From the NCBI GenBank assembly GCA_014879735.1, contig JACSRN010000087.1, positions 1-35,577 on the forward strand: DNA of 35,577 nucleotides, written 5' to 3'. The DNA comes from Paracoccaceae bacterium. Its GTDB lineage: Bacteria > Pseudomonadota > Alphaproteobacteria > Rhodobacterales > Rhodobacteraceae. Both the position numbers and the translations under genes were made by a program. The stretch's first letter is position 1; every line of letters begins with the position of its first letter. The notes under the pieces are model-generated. The model saw nothing but the letters and a program-made list of their open reading frames with translations, made no database searches and was not told the origin of the DNA. Below, piece after piece: positions 7,691 through 15,791 of the stretch.

Positions 7691-8716
7691 ATGGATACTA
7701 TGATTGGCGTGGATTTGGCAAAGTCTGTCTTTCAGCTCCACGGAGCGGCGATGACCGGCGAGGTGCTGTTTCGGAAGAAGTTGACCCGATCACAGTTCCT
7801 TAAGTTCATGTCGGACCATGCTCCTGCAGTCGTTGTTATGGAAGCCTGTGGGGGAGCGCACTATTGGGCACGTGTGATGGCTGAACTTGGGCATCAAGTC
7901 CAACTGATTGCGCCTCAGTACGTGCGCCCGTTCGTGAAAAGACAAAAGAACGACGCTGCCGATGCTGAGGCGATTGTCGTTGCGGCGCAGCGACCTGAGA
8001 TGCGGTTTGTCGAGCCGAAGACCGAAGAACAGCAGGCGCGCGCGGCAATTTTCCGCTCTCGCGACCGTCTTGTCCGCCAACGCACTGAACTGATCAATGC
8101 GCTGCGTGGCGTGCTCTATGAGCATGGGCATGTTTTCCCCACGGGTGCCGCGCACGTCGGGCGCATCGAGGCCTTGCTGCTTGATCCGGACAATGGGCTG
8201 CATCCCCTGGTTCTAGCGGATTGCCTCGACCTGCTGGATCAGATCTCGGAAAAATCAGGCCGTATCGAGGCCCGAACGAGGACGACGACCGCCCTGTCAG
8301 CGCAGGCGAGTGTGACGCGTAGGCTGCAGACCATACCGGGTGTGGGGCCGCTTACTGCACTGGCTGTTGAAACCTTCGCACCACCCATGGAGACCTTTGA
8401 GTCAGGTCGAGCTTTTGCGGCCTGGCTTGGAATTGTGCCGCGGCAGCATTCCTCGGGCGGCAAACAGCGGCTTGGAAAAATCTCGAAAGCGGGGCAGGGG
8501 GACATAAGGCGCCTGCTGATCATGGGCGCCATGACACGGCTCACGCCTCGAGGTCGTCGCGGTATTCCTGAGGGCAGCTGGCTGGCGCGGATGCTCGAAC
8601 GAAAGCCAAAGATGTTGGTGGCGATCGCGCTGGCAAACAAAATGGCCCGGCAAATCTGGGCGCTGCTCATGAAACAAGAAGACTACCGGGAACCGGCGAC
8701 GATGACTGCAGCGTGA
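7691..8716 (+). CDS. IS110/IS1111-family transposase (DEDD recombinase)
   Basis: This 341-residue protein opens with TMIGVDLAKSVFQLH, the first Asp of the RuvC-like DEDD domain. It continues with VVMEACGGAHYW and the KNDAADAEAI motif. The C-terminal transposase_20 half contains LQTIPGVGPLTALAVE and FAAWLGIVPRQHSSGGKQRLGKISKAGQGDIRRLL, which holds the conserved serine region of IS110 enzymes. The ATG at 7691 lies just after GGAGAGGACGGC; upstream extension would run into the element's left end. IS110 enzymes recombine DNA guided by an element-encoded RNA, so the non-coding 3' segment matters functionally. Confidence 0.95.
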   Translation: MDTMIGVDLAKSVFQLHGAAMTGEVLFRKKLTRSQFLKFMSDHAPAVVVMEACGGAHYWARVMAELGHQVQLIAPQYVRPFVKRQKNDAADAEAIVVAAQRPEMRFVEPKTEEQQARAAIFRSRDRLVRQRTELINALRGVLYEHGHVFPTGAAHVGRIEALLLDPDNGLHPLVLADCLDLLDQISEKSGRIEARTRTTTALSAQASVTRRLQTIPGVGPLTALAVETFAPPMETFESGRAFAAWLGIVPRQHSSGGKQRLGKISKAGQGDIRRLLIMGAMTRLTPRGRRGIPEGSWLARMLERKPKMLVAIALANKMARQIWALLMKQEDYREPATMTAA

Positions 8717-8975
8717 AGTTCATGTTTCGCAGTTAAACCTGAGGCCGGCCAACGGGAGGTGTAGGAAGCCGATGACCTGAATGGGCAAATGATCGAACAG
8801 ATCTGGGTCGGGGAAACCAGTGCGCCCCCATGAGTATGATAGCTCGCAGGGTAGATTTGGACCCGATCCGCTGATCTCCATACCGGCCAGCGGCTTCTGA
8901 AATGCCGCACAAAAGGCCTGATAGAAGACCGCACTCGATCACACCTCAGGAAGCGTCAAAAGCAACTTGCATCAC
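8717..8975 (+). ncRNA. Region expected to encode the element's guide (seek/bridge) RNA
   Basis: About 260 bases lie between the transposase stop and the right inverted repeat without a convincing gene. In IS1111-type elements this segment produces the structured RNA that pairs with element end and target DNA. The assignment is by position and family knowledge. I did not fold it or locate the pairing loops, so limits are those of the gap, not of the RNA. Confidence 0.5.
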
Positions 8976-8988
8976 GGGCGGCAACCAT
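8976..8988 (-). repeat. Right subterminal inverted repeat of the IS1111-type element
   Basis: The bases gggcggcaaccat match 7608-7620 in inverted orientation without mismatch. They mark the right end of the element. Confidence 0.85.
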
Positions 8989-9016
8989 AGAAGGGGGCGC
9001 GGATCTGGCCGCCTGA

Positions 9017-9406
9017 GCCCTGACAATGCGTGAGGGGCCTGCCGAAGGGCGGACCTCTCACCGACCACTCCCTCTGCTCGCGATATTGCGCGGGCGCCAA
9101 GGCTCCATCCTTCGGGACGGATGATCGTCAACCAAGAGCCTGCCTAGGAGGCTGGCGGCTTTCGAAGCATCAGCGGGACAACCGGCTCCTGACGTTGGGG
9201 GACCATCCCCCGCTCGCCATTCCCTTCCTCGCCCCGAATCCCGTCTTCGAGATCAACCCGCAAAGGGGTCGGACTACGGGCAAGCCCGTGCCGCCGGGAG
9301 GATTCGGGCGAGCCGAACGCACCCGGTGATGTCAGCCAGTCTTCGGGCCTGCGGGGTCATGTCGCGCGGGGGATGGTCCCCCGCCTCCCAGACAGGAGCC
9401 AAACAG
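9017..9406. other. Non-coding backbone gap with two mirror-image hairpins
   Basis: No convincing gene is visible. The segment holds gggggaccatccccc at 9197-9211 and its exact reverse complement gggggatggtccccc at 9368-9382, about 170 bp apart. Each copy can also fold on itself (five G:C pairs). The second copy ends 24 bp before the start codon of the small gene at 9407. The pair may bracket a regulatory leader; nothing else is recognisable. Confidence 0.4.
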
Positions 9407-9571
9407 ATGTCCCGCAAAGATGCTCACGCCTTCGCCGCCTCCCTCGCCGCCACGCTCATGGTCTCGATCGTCGTTTTCCGGGCAGGAGATGGAACCTTCG
9501 GCGCTGTTCCCGCCGATGAAATCGACGGCGACGAGGTCGTGATCGTCTCGGAATACGATCCCTTCGGGTGA
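9407..9571 (+). CDS. Small hypothetical protein (54 aa)
   Basis: A short frame starts with ATG at 9407 after CAGGAGCCAAACAG, a reasonable ribosome site. It encodes MSRKDAHAFAASLAATLMVS and continues to VVIVSEYDPFG. The first 30 residues are fairly hydrophobic and could form a short helix or weak signal; the tail is acidic. A UUCG-capped hairpin overlaps the stop codon, supporting a real transcription unit. No family recognised. Confidence 0.5.
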   Translation: MSRKDAHAFAASLAATLMVSIVVFRAGDGTFGAVPADEIDGDEVVIVSEYDPFG

Positions 9572-9584
9572 GGCTTCGGCCTCA
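9569..9584 (+). terminator. UUCG-capped hairpin at the end of the small gene
   Basis: The sequence tgaggcttcggcctca forms a six-bp stem with a TTCG tetraloop, beginning at the TGA stop codon of the 54-aa gene. It is followed by ctttcc rather than a clean T-run. A terminator or 3' stabiliser is likely. Confidence 0.5.
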
Positions 9585-9957
9585 CTTTCCGAGGGCCTGC
9601 CACGGCGCAGGTGCGCCTCCGGGCCTATCTCCGATAGAGTGATCGGCGGTGCCGATCTGAGGAAGGCTTATGTGCCACCAGCACAGATCTTGGGGCGCAG
9701 AGGGCGGAAAGCGGCTGTTCGCCGCGGTTAAGACGAATGGCATGTAAGCGCAGGAAGCGAGCCGATGGCAGGGTTGGCCGTGCGACCTTGCCTAAATTCT
9801 TGCGCGACAATCTGGGTGAGACCGAGAACCTAAGTGGCATGGTTCAAGGGCCGTTGCGGATATCTGTAAGCCTTTCGCGCCTTCCTGATCGGTTGCCGAG
9901 CGTTACAGCAATGAGCGGGTTATCTTCAAACGAGCCGTTTATGATCGCCAAAATAGG
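9585..9957. other. Gap between plasmid backbone and catabolic island
   Basis: About 370 bases with no gene I can support. Short open frames exist on both strands but lack convincing ribosome sites or family features. The left junction of the catabolic island probably lies here or in the next few hundred bases. No direct repeat or integrase site marks it. Confidence 0.35.
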
Positions 9958-10104
9958 TCACTGGCAGCGGTAGGATTGGTCTTTCGCGATTTTCTGAATT
10001 GCACGTAGATCAACAGAACTTGGGGATGGATGATAGGCAGGGTGGACGCACAACGACGCATCGAACGGGATGGTGACGTCCTTGCCCCTGACAATCTCGA
10101 CCAT
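9958..10104 (-). pseudogene. Possible remnant of a small iron-sulfur (Fer4_19/CDGSH-associated) protein
   Basis: A 48-codon frame starts with ATG at 10104 after TAAGGGAGATTGCAC, a good ribosome site. The first 21 residues, including VEIVRGKDVTIPFDASLCVH, resemble the opening of small (4Fe-4S) mono-cluster proteins (G-K-D-V-T-I-x-F-x-x-x-x-C-I-H). The rest does not match and lacks the further cysteines, so it reads as a truncated gene whose 3' end was lost when the island or another element joined. The family call is tentative. Confidence 0.3.
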
Positions 10105-10215
10105 GTGCAATCTCCCTTAGCGGCGACAATCGCGTGACCGCCACCCGGGAAGGCTGCCCCCTATGCACTTCGCCTCCTCAAGGATTCGATCTGACTGGAC
10201 AGGAGAGCGGGCAAC

Positions 10216-11415
10216 TCACACGCGTTCCAGCGCGATGGCGATGCCCTGCCCCACGCCGATGCACATGGTAGAGAGTGAGCGTCTGCCGTTGATGTGGCGC
10301 AATTCCAGCGCGGCCGTGCCGGTGATCCTCGCACCCGACATGCCCAAGGGGTGACCCAGCGCGATGGCCCCGCCGTTGCGGTTCACCCGAGGGTCATCGT
10401 CGGCGATCCCAAGCTGGCGCAGCGTGGCCACGCCTTGCGCGGCGAAGGCCTCGTTCAGTTCGATCACGTCGAAATCTGCCTGGGAGAGCCCCAGCCGCGC
10501 CATCAGTTTCTGGCTCGCGGGTGCCGGGCCGATGCCCATGATGCGCGGCGGCACGCCCGCGGTCGCCCCGCCGAGGACGCGGGCGATCGGCGTCAGGCCA
10601 TGCGCGCGGGCGGCGTCGGCGCTGGCCAGTATCAGCGCCGCGGCGCCATCGTTGACGCCCGACGCGTTCCCCGCCGTGACCGAGCCGTTCGGGAACAGTG
10701 ACCGCAGCTTTGCCAGCGCCTCGGCCGTTGTCGCGCGGGGATGCTCATCGCGGTCTACCACCAGCGCCTCGCCCTTGCGCTGCGGGATCGTGACAGGGGT
10801 GATCTCAGCCGCGAGGCGCCCGTTGACTTGCGCAGCCGACGCCTTGGCCTGGCTGGACAGTGCCATCGCGTCCTGCGCCTCGCGGCTGATGCCGTAGTCA
10901 TCCGCCACGTTCTGCCCGGTCTGCGGCATCGAATCCGTGCCGTAGGCCGCGTGCATCGCCGGATTGATCAGCCGCCAGCCGATGGTGGTGTCGCAGATCT
11001 CGGCGTTGCGAGAAAAGGCGTTGTCGGCCTTGGGCATTACGAAGGGGGCGCGGCTCATGCTTTCGACACCGCCCGCGATGACTAGCTGCGCCTCGCCGGC
11101 GGCGATCTGGCGCGCCGCGGTCAGCACCGCGTCCATTCCCGAGCCACAAAGCCGGTTGATCGTGGTCCCGGTGACGCCGACCGGCAGCCCCGCCAGCAAC
11201 AGCGACATCCGCGCCACGTTGCGGTTATCCTCGCCCGCCTGGTTGGCGCAGCCGAAGATCACGTCATCGACCGCCGCCCAGTCCACACCCGCGTTGCGGT
11301 CCATCAGCGCTCGCAGGGGAATGGCCGCCAGATCGTCGGGGCGCACCGATGAGAGCGCCCCGCCATAGCGCCCGATCGGCGTGCGGATGTAGTCGCAGAT
11401 GAAGACGTCGGTCAT
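10216..11415 (-). CDS. pcaF: 3-oxoadipyl-CoA thiolase (beta-ketoadipyl-CoA thiolase)
   Basis: This enzyme should split 3-oxoadipyl-CoA with CoA into succinyl-CoA and acetyl-CoA, the last step of adipate beta-oxidation. The 399-residue protein has the thiolase triad: Cys90 in [11 protein letters not shown], His355 in [10 protein letters not shown] and Cys385 in MCIGVGQG. The N-terminal [20 protein letters not shown] and [15 protein letters not shown] segments are typical of PcaF/PaaJ rather than generic acetyl-CoA acetyltransferases. It is the last gene of the minus-strand operon, 23 bp after etfA, with GGAGCACCAAC before the ATG. No terminator is obvious downstream. A broader acyl-CoA thiolase activity cannot be excluded. 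Confidence 0.88.
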   Translation of the reverse strand: MTDVFICDYIRTPIGRYGGALSSVRPDDLAAIPLRALMDRNAGVDWAAVDDVIFGCANQAGEDNRNVARMSLLLAGLPVGVTGTTINRLCGSGMDAVLTAARQIAAGEAQLVIAGGVESMSRAPFVMPKADNAFSRNAEICDTTIGWRLINPAMHAAYGTDSMPQTGQNVADDYGISREAQDAMALSSQAKASAAQVNGRLAAEITPVTIPQRKGEALVVDRDEHPRATTAEALAKLRSLFPNGSVTAGNASGVNDGAAALILASADAARAHGLTPIARVLGGATAGVPPRIMGIGPAPASQKLMARLGLSQADFDVIELNEAFAAQGVATLRQLGIADDDPRVNRNGGAIALGHPLGMSGARITGTAALELRHINGRRSLSTMCIGVGQGIAIALERV

Positions 11416-11438
11416 GTTGGTGCTCCGAGTGTGGCAAC

Positions 11439-12365
11439 TTACAGCTTCTCGATCATTTCCGGCACGGCGGTAAACAGGTCTGCGACCAATCCATAGTCGG
11501 CGACCTGGAAGATTGGGGCCTCTTCGTCCTTGTTGATCGCGACGATGACCTTCGAATCCTTCATCCCGGCGAGGTGTTGGATCGCACCCGAGATGCCGAC
11601 GGCGACGTAAAGGTCCGGAGCCACGACCTTGCCGGTCTGCCCGACTTGCCAGTCGTTCGGCGCAAAGCCCGAGTCCACCGCGGCGCGCGAGGCACCGACA
11701 GCGGCGTTCAGCTTGTCCGCGAGCTTCTCAATCAGCGCGAACTCGGTCTGCGAGCCCACGCCACGTCCGCCCGAGACCACGATCCCGGCCGACGTCAGCT
11801 CGGGACGGTCGGGGGACGCGACCTTATCCTCGACCCAGGCGGACAGCCCGCTGTCGACCGAGGCCGAGACCTTCTCGACCGGGGCGTTACCGCCCTTGCC
11901 CGCCGCATCGAAAGTCGCGGTGCGGATGGTCAGCACCTTCTTCGTATCCGAGGTCTTGACCGTGTGGATCGCGTTCCCGGCATAGATTGGCCGGTCGAAG
12001 GTCGCAGCGTCATGCACCGCCAGCACTTCCGAGATCACCATGACGTCCAGCAGGGCTGCCACGCGGGGCAGGACCGACTTGGACAATGCGCCCGAGGCGG
12101 CGACGATGTGCTCGTAGTCACCGGCCAGCGACACGACCAGCGCGGCGGTGGGCTCGGCCAGGCCATGCGCGTAGGCCCCGTCCTCGGCCAGTAGTACCTT
12201 CGCCACGCCTTCCAGCGTCGCGGTCTCGGCCGCAGCGGCCGCTGCATCGGGATCCGCGACCAGCACGGTCACTGGACCCAGCGATTTCACCGCGGTCAAC
12301 GCCTTCGCCACCTGGTCGGTCGCGAGTTTCCCGTCAGCAACGTCGGCAAGAAGAAGAACGGCCAT
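11439..12365 (-). CDS. etfA: Electron transfer flavoprotein alpha subunit
   Basis: The alpha subunit carries the FAD of the heterodimeric ETF, which takes electrons from acyl-CoA dehydrogenases and passes them to ETF-quinone oxidoreductase. The 308-residue length is standard. The C-terminal FAD domain is clear: [18 protein letters not shown] near 200, then [17 protein letters not shown] and [20 protein letters not shown]. It starts one base after the etfB stop, so the two subunits are co-translated. Its place in this operon points to a dedicated electron acceptor for the acyl-CoA dehydrogenase at 21413. The quinone oxidoreductase partner is not in the window. Confidence 0.95.
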   Translation of the reverse strand: MAVLLLADVADGKLATDQVAKALTAVKSLGPVTVLVADPDAAAAAAETATLEGVAKVLLAEDGAYAHGLAEPTAALVVSLAGDYEHIVAASGALSKSVLPRVAALLDVMVISEVLAVHDAATFDRPIYAGNAIHTVKTSDTKKVLTIRTATFDAAGKGGNAPVEKVSASVDSGLSAWVEDKVASPDRPELTSAGIVVSGGRGVGSQTEFALIEKLADKLNAAVGASRAAVDSGFAPNDWQVGQTGKVVAPDLYVAVGISGAIQHLAGMKDSKVIVAINKDEEAPIFQVADYGLVADLFTAVPEMIEKL

Positions 12366-12366
12366 C

Positions 12367-13128
12367 TCAGATCACCCCTGCTTCGTCTTTGAGTTTTGCG
12401 ATCAGCTCGGCCACCGAGCCGACCTTAACGCCCGCCTTGCGGCCCGCCGGTTCCACGGTCTTGACGACCGACAGCCGCGGGCTCACGTCCACGCCGTAGT
12501 CGGCAGGCGTCTTGGTCGCCAGCGGCTTGGCCTTGGCCTTCATTATGTTCGGCAGCGAGGCATAGCGCGGCTCGTTCAGGCGCAGGTCGACGGTGATGAT
12601 CGTCGGCATCTTGACTGTGATCGTCTGCAGACCGCCGTCCACCTCGCGGGTGACCTTGGCTTGGTCGCCGTTGATCGACACTTCCGAGGCGAAGGTCGCC
12701 TGGCTCCAGCCGAGAAGCGCCGAAAGCATCTGGCCGGTGGCGTTCATGTCGTTGTCGATCGCCTGCTTGCCGCAAAGGACGAGGCCCGGCTTTTCTTCCT
12801 TCACCACGGCCGCCAGCAGCTTGGCCACGGCCAAGGGCTCGATGTCCACATGCAGGTTGTCCGTCGCCTCGATCAGGATGGCGCGGTCGGCCCCCATCGC
12901 GAGCGCGGTCCGCAGCGTTTCCTGGGCCTGCTTGACGCCGATGGAGACGACCACGACCTCGGTCGCGATGCCCTTCTCCTTCAGACGGATCGCCTCTTCC
13001 ACGGCAATCTCGTCAAAGGGGTTCATCGACATCTTCACATTGGCCAGATCGACACCCGTGCCATCCGCCTTCACGCGGACCTTCACGTTGTAGTCGATCA
13101 CCCGTTTGACAGGCACCAGAACCTTCAT
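12367..13128 (-). CDS. etfB: Electron transfer flavoprotein beta subunit
   Basis: This 253-residue ETF beta subunit starts [20 protein letters not shown] and has the family features [35 protein letters not shown] and [19 protein letters not shown]. The ATG at 13128 is preceded by AAGGAAGCTCTCCT and matches the usual N-terminus, so a longer frame was not used. The 68-bp gap to the upstream dehydrogenase gene contains a strong hairpin (13152-13184), so etfBA may be expressed at a different level from the upstream genes. Confidence 0.95.
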   Translation of the reverse strand: MKVLVPVKRVIDYNVKVRVKADGTGVDLANVKMSMNPFDEIAVEEAIRLKEKGIATEVVVVSIGVKQAQETLRTALAMGADRAILIEATDNLHVDIEPLAVAKLLAAVVKEEKPGLVLCGKQAIDNDMNATGQMLSALLGWSQATFASEVSINGDQAKVTREVDGGLQTITVKMPTIITVDLRLNEPRYASLPNIMKAKAKPLATKTPADYGVDVSPRLSVVKTVEPAGRKAGVKVGSVAELIAKLKDEAGVI

Positions 13129-13151
13129 AGGAGAGCTTCCTTTCTCACATC

Positions 13152-13184
13152 CCCTGTCCGCCCGGTCGTGCTGGGCGGACAGGG
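13152..13184 (-). other. Intercistronic hairpin between chnA-like gene and etfB
   Basis: A perfect 12-bp GC-rich stem (ccctgtccgccc / gggcggacaggg) with a nine-base loop fills much of the gap. There is no T-run after it on the transcribed strand. mRNA processing or stabilisation, or partial termination, are possible. Confidence 0.6.
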
Positions 13185-13196
13185 CAGTCATGTGCG

Positions 13197-13952
13197 TCAG
13201 TTTGCGGTGTAGCCACCGTCCACGACGATCTCGGCGCCATGGACGAACGAGGCTTCGTCCGAAGCAAGGAACAGCACCGCGTTCGACACTTCCTCGGGCT
13301 TGCTCGGACGCTTGAGGAGCGTACAGCCCAGGATCGCCTGCCGCGTGGCCGGATCGGCGTGCAGCAGATCCTTGGTCATCGGCGTGTCAATGACGCCAGG
13401 GTGGATCGAGTTCACCCGGATCCCGGTATCTGCCAGATCGACGGCACAGGATTTGGTCAGCATCCTCACAGCACCCTTGGAACCGATATAGGCCCCGGCC
13501 ATTGCCGCACCGACGATGCCGTAGATCGACGAAATGTTCACGATCGAGGCCTTGTCCGCTTCCTTCATCAGCGGCACGGCCGCGCGGATGCCCAGATAGA
13601 CGCCCTTCACGTTGACGTTCATCGTCAGGTCGAATTCCTCGGGCGTTGTTTCGTGCAGGGGCTTCAAGATCAGCACGCCCGCGTTGTTGACAAGGATGTC
13701 CAGCCGCCCGGCCTTGGCACGCACAGTGGCAATGGCGTTGGCCCAGTCGGCTTCGCTTGCCACGTCATGCTTGATGAAGTCGGCCTTGCCACCTGCTGCC
13801 ACAATGCCCTTGGCGACCGCCTCACCCGCCGCCACGTCCCGGTCTGTGACGAAGACATGCGCGCCTTCCCGCGCCAGAAGTTCGGAGTGGGATTTGCCCA
13901 TCCCCATTGCTGCGCCCGTCACGAGGGCGACTTTTCCCGATACACGTCCCAC
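13197..13952 (-). CDS. chnA: Short-chain dehydrogenase, probable cyclohexanol dehydrogenase
   Basis: This 251-residue classical SDR should oxidise cyclohexanol to cyclohexanone. It shows the cofactor motif TGAAMGMG (12-19), Asp37 at the end of the second strand (favouring NAD+ over NADP+), NNAG (89-92) and the catalytic Ser142-Tyr155-Lys159 set (YIGSK). The C-terminal [13 protein letters not shown] is typical. The substrate assignment comes from its position directly downstream of a cyclohexanone monooxygenase gene; SDR sequence alone does not settle it. Translation begins at a GTG (13952) after AAGGGAGAGAG. An 87-bp gap with a long hairpin separates it from chnB. Confidence 0.82.
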   Translation of the reverse strand: MGRVSGKVALVTGAAMGMGKSHSELLAREGAHVFVTDRDVAAGEAVAKGIVAAGGKADFIKHDVASEADWANAIATVRAKAGRLDILVNNAGVLILKPLHETTPEEFDLTMNVNVKGVYLGIRAAVPLMKEADKASIVNISSIYGIVGAAMAGAYIGSKGAVRMLTKSCAVDLADTGIRVNSIHPGVIDTPMTKDLLHADPATRQAILGCTLLKRPSKPEEVSNAVLFLASDEASFVHGAEIVVDGGYTAN

Positions 13953-13992
13953 AGACTCTCTCCCTTATTGCTGTGTGGTTTTCTTGGCGCAT

Positions 13993-14024
13993 GGCGGGCC
14001 GGGCACAATCCTGCCCGGCCCGCC
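13993..14024 (-). other. Intercistronic hairpin between chnB and chnA-like gene
   Basis: A perfect 13-bp stem (ggcgggccgggca / tgcccggcccgcc) with a six-base loop lies 16 bp after the chnB stop. It is the strongest hairpin in the operon. No T-run follows on the transcribed strand, so stabilising or attenuating roles are more likely than full termination. Confidence 0.65.
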
Positions 14025-14039
14025 GCGCGTTCCGTAGCT

Positions 14040-15677
14040 TCAGGCGCTTGCCATCTCGCGGTCGAAGATCATGGTCTGGTAACCACCATCCTTCACCGCG
14101 TTGATCGCGTTGCGGTAATTGCCGATGCCCGCCATGTAGAACATCACCGCGTTCTTCTTGCCGGGGATGTTCGCACCGAAGATCCAACTTTCGGCTTTCG
14201 GGAATAGGGTCATGTCCGCAATTGTCCGGCAGAGCGTGACCCATTCGTCCCGGGCGGCCTCGGTCGGCTCGATGGCCTTCAGGCCCTTGCCCTCCATCAT
14301 CTCGATGGTGTCGGCGATCCACTCGACCTGCGTTTCGATGCTCGGCGGCAGGTTGGTGAAGGGGCCATTCGGGCCAAGGATCATGAAGAGGTTCGGGAAA
14401 TCCGTCTCCATCATGCCCAGATAGCCCAGGGGGCCGTCCTTCCACTTGTCGCGCATGGTGACGCCGCCGCGGCCGCGCATGTCCATCTTGACGTAGTTGC
14501 CGTCCACCGCGTCAAAGCCAGTGGCGAAGATCACCACATCCAGCTCATGCTCCGCGCCACTTTCCAGCCGGATACCGGTCGCGGTGAACTCGGCGATCGG
14601 GTCGGCCTTTATATCGGCGAGGGTGACATTGGGCCGATTGTAGACCTCATAGTAGTTGTTCCCGCACAAGGGGCGCTTGGCATAGATGTCGCGCGGCGTC
14701 AGCGCCTTTGCGGTTGCGGGATCCTTCACGATTTCCTTGATTTTCTTCTTGATGAAGTCGGCAGCCGCGTCATTTGCGATCTGGCTGGTCGCAATGTCGC
14801 AGAACGTTCCAAACATGAAGTAGAAGCCGCCGCCGCGCTGCCATGCGGCCTCGAACACGCGTTCGCGTTCTTCAGGCGAAGCGGTTTCCGCAGGCACGGT
14901 GCTTTCCTCGAAGCCGAAGGCCACGACCGAGGATTTCACTTGTTTCCAGATGTCGTCGTAGTTGGCCTTTTGCTGGGCGATCGTCGCCTCGTCCTGGGGC
15001 GTGTTGCCGATCGGCACGACATATTGGGGCGAGCGCTGGAATACCGTAAGATGTCCGGCAATCGGAGCGGTCGCGGTGATGACCTGAACCCCGGTCGAGC
15101 CGGTGCCGATCACGCCGACGCGCTTGCCCTTGAGTTCGACACCCTCGGGCCAGTTGCCGGTGTGCAGCATCTGGCCCTTGAAGCTGTCAATGCCCTTGTA
15201 TTTCGGCGTGTTCGTCGCGGACAGCAGGCCAAGCCCCGTGATCAAGTATTTCGCGGTGACCGTCTCGCCCTTGTCGGTTGTCACATGCCACAGCCCGGTT
15301 TCGTCATTGAAATGGGTCGCGGTGACACGAGTGTTGAACTGGAAGCTGCGGCGCAGGTCGTAGGTGTCTGCAACCTCGTTCATGTAGGCGAGGATTTCGG
15401 GCTGGGTAAGATAGCGGGTCTTCCAGCGACCCTTTTGCAAAAGCTCGCCGCTGAAGGAATAGCGGTAGACGAAGCTTTCGGTATCCGACAGCGCGCCGGG
15501 ATAGCGGTTCCAGTACCAGGTGCCACCCACATCGCCTGCACGGTCGAAGGCCTTGACGTTCAGGCCCTGTTCATTGCGCAATTTGTAGACGGAATAGAGA
15601 CCGCCGAAGCCCGCACCGATGACGACAGCATCGAAATCGGCGCCCTTGGTCTTTGTGGTTTCAACAGATTTGGTCAT
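14040..15677 (-). CDS. chnB: Cyclohexanone monooxygenase (type I Baeyer-Villiger monooxygenase)
   Basis: This FAD- and NADPH-dependent enzyme inserts oxygen into cyclohexanone to give epsilon-caprolactone. The 545-residue protein has the FAD Rossmann motif GAGFGG (21-26), GGTWYWNRYPG (51-61), the Baeyer-Villiger fingerprint FKGQMLHTGNWP (166-177) and the NADPH Rossmann motif GTGSTG (191-196). It also has FATGFDAVDGNYVKMD and LGPNGPFTNLPPSIETQVEW near the C-terminus. These long blocks agree closely with the well-studied Acinetobacter and Rhodococcus cyclohexanone monooxygenases as I recall them, so this subgroup rather than acetone- or phenylacetone-type enzymes is favoured. The ATG at 15677 has GGGAGGAG six bases ahead. 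Hairpin-bearing gaps lie on both sides. Confidence 0.93.
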   Translation of the reverse strand: MTKSVETTKTKGADFDAVVIGAGFGGLYSVYKLRNEQGLNVKAFDRAGDVGGTWYWNRYPGALSDTESFVYRYSFSGELLQKGRWKTRYLTQPEILAYMNEVADTYDLRRSFQFNTRVTATHFNDETGLWHVTTDKGETVTAKYLITGLGLLSATNTPKYKGIDSFKGQMLHTGNWPEGVELKGKRVGVIGTGSTGVQVITATAPIAGHLTVFQRSPQYVVPIGNTPQDEATIAQQKANYDDIWKQVKSSVVAFGFEESTVPAETASPEERERVFEAAWQRGGGFYFMFGTFCDIATSQIANDAAADFIKKKIKEIVKDPATAKALTPRDIYAKRPLCGNNYYEVYNRPNVTLADIKADPIAEFTATGIRLESGAEHELDVVIFATGFDAVDGNYVKMDMRGRGGVTMRDKWKDGPLGYLGMMETDFPNLFMILGPNGPFTNLPPSIETQVEWIADTIEMMEGKGLKAIEPTEAARDEWVTLCRTIADMTLFPKAESWIFGANIPGKKNAVMFYMAGIGNYRNAINAVKDGGYQTMIFDREMASA

Positions 15678-15755
15678 GATACTCCTCCCAGAGCATGGCA
15701 CTGCCGCCCCGCGAAAAGCGGGTGAAAGGCCGGTTGACTGTGATGATATTTGTTG

Positions 15756-15786
15756 CTGCCCTGCGCCAGCTGGCGGCGCGGGGCAG
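15756..15786 (-). other. Intercistronic hairpin between chnC-like gene and chnB
   Basis: An 11-bp stem with one mismatch (ctgccctgcgc / gcgcggggcag) and a nine-base loop lies five bases after the chnC-like stop codon on the transcribed strand. It belongs to a series of such structures in this operon. Confidence 0.5.
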
Positions 15787-15791
15787 TCGGA

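Larger units (their letters stand above)
7606..8990 (+). mobile_element. IS1111-type element of the IS110 family, intact
   Basis: About 1385 bp long. It carries a DEDD-type transposase and exact 13-bp subterminal inverted repeats: atggttgccgccc at 7608-7620 and gggcggcaaccat at 8976-8988. The ends lie two bases outside the repeats, with a one-base ambiguity. No target duplication is seen, and the interrupted reading frame is exactly restored on excision. Subterminal repeats and a long non-coding right end with a short left end place it in the IS1111 subgroup. Confidence 0.85.
7152..9016 (+). pseudogene. Hypothetical backbone gene interrupted by an IS110-family element
   Basis: The frame starts with ATG at 7152, preceded by GATGAGGAAT, and is open to codon GAT at 7602-7604. 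The insertion sequence then intervenes. Removing 7605-8989 restores the frame: GAT continues as GAA-GGG-GGC-GCG-GAT-CTG-GCC-GCC-TGA at 8990-9016. The reconstructed product would be 159 residues and the element costs only the last eight. I do not recognise the family: a small, mixed-composition soluble protein with no signal peptide or membrane segment. The interrupted copy runs into the element and ends with about 28 foreign residues at 7691, so it may still work. Confidence 0.65.

Noticed and set aside
9625-9973. Short frames on both strands in the gap before the catabolic island
   Set aside because: No ribosome sites, no recognisable features and mutual overlap; left as an unannotated gap.
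14547-15725. Long plus-strand frame (392 codons) opposite chnB
   Set aside because: It is antisense to a clear cyclohexanone monooxygenase, has no family features and its composition matches a shadow of GC-rich codons.
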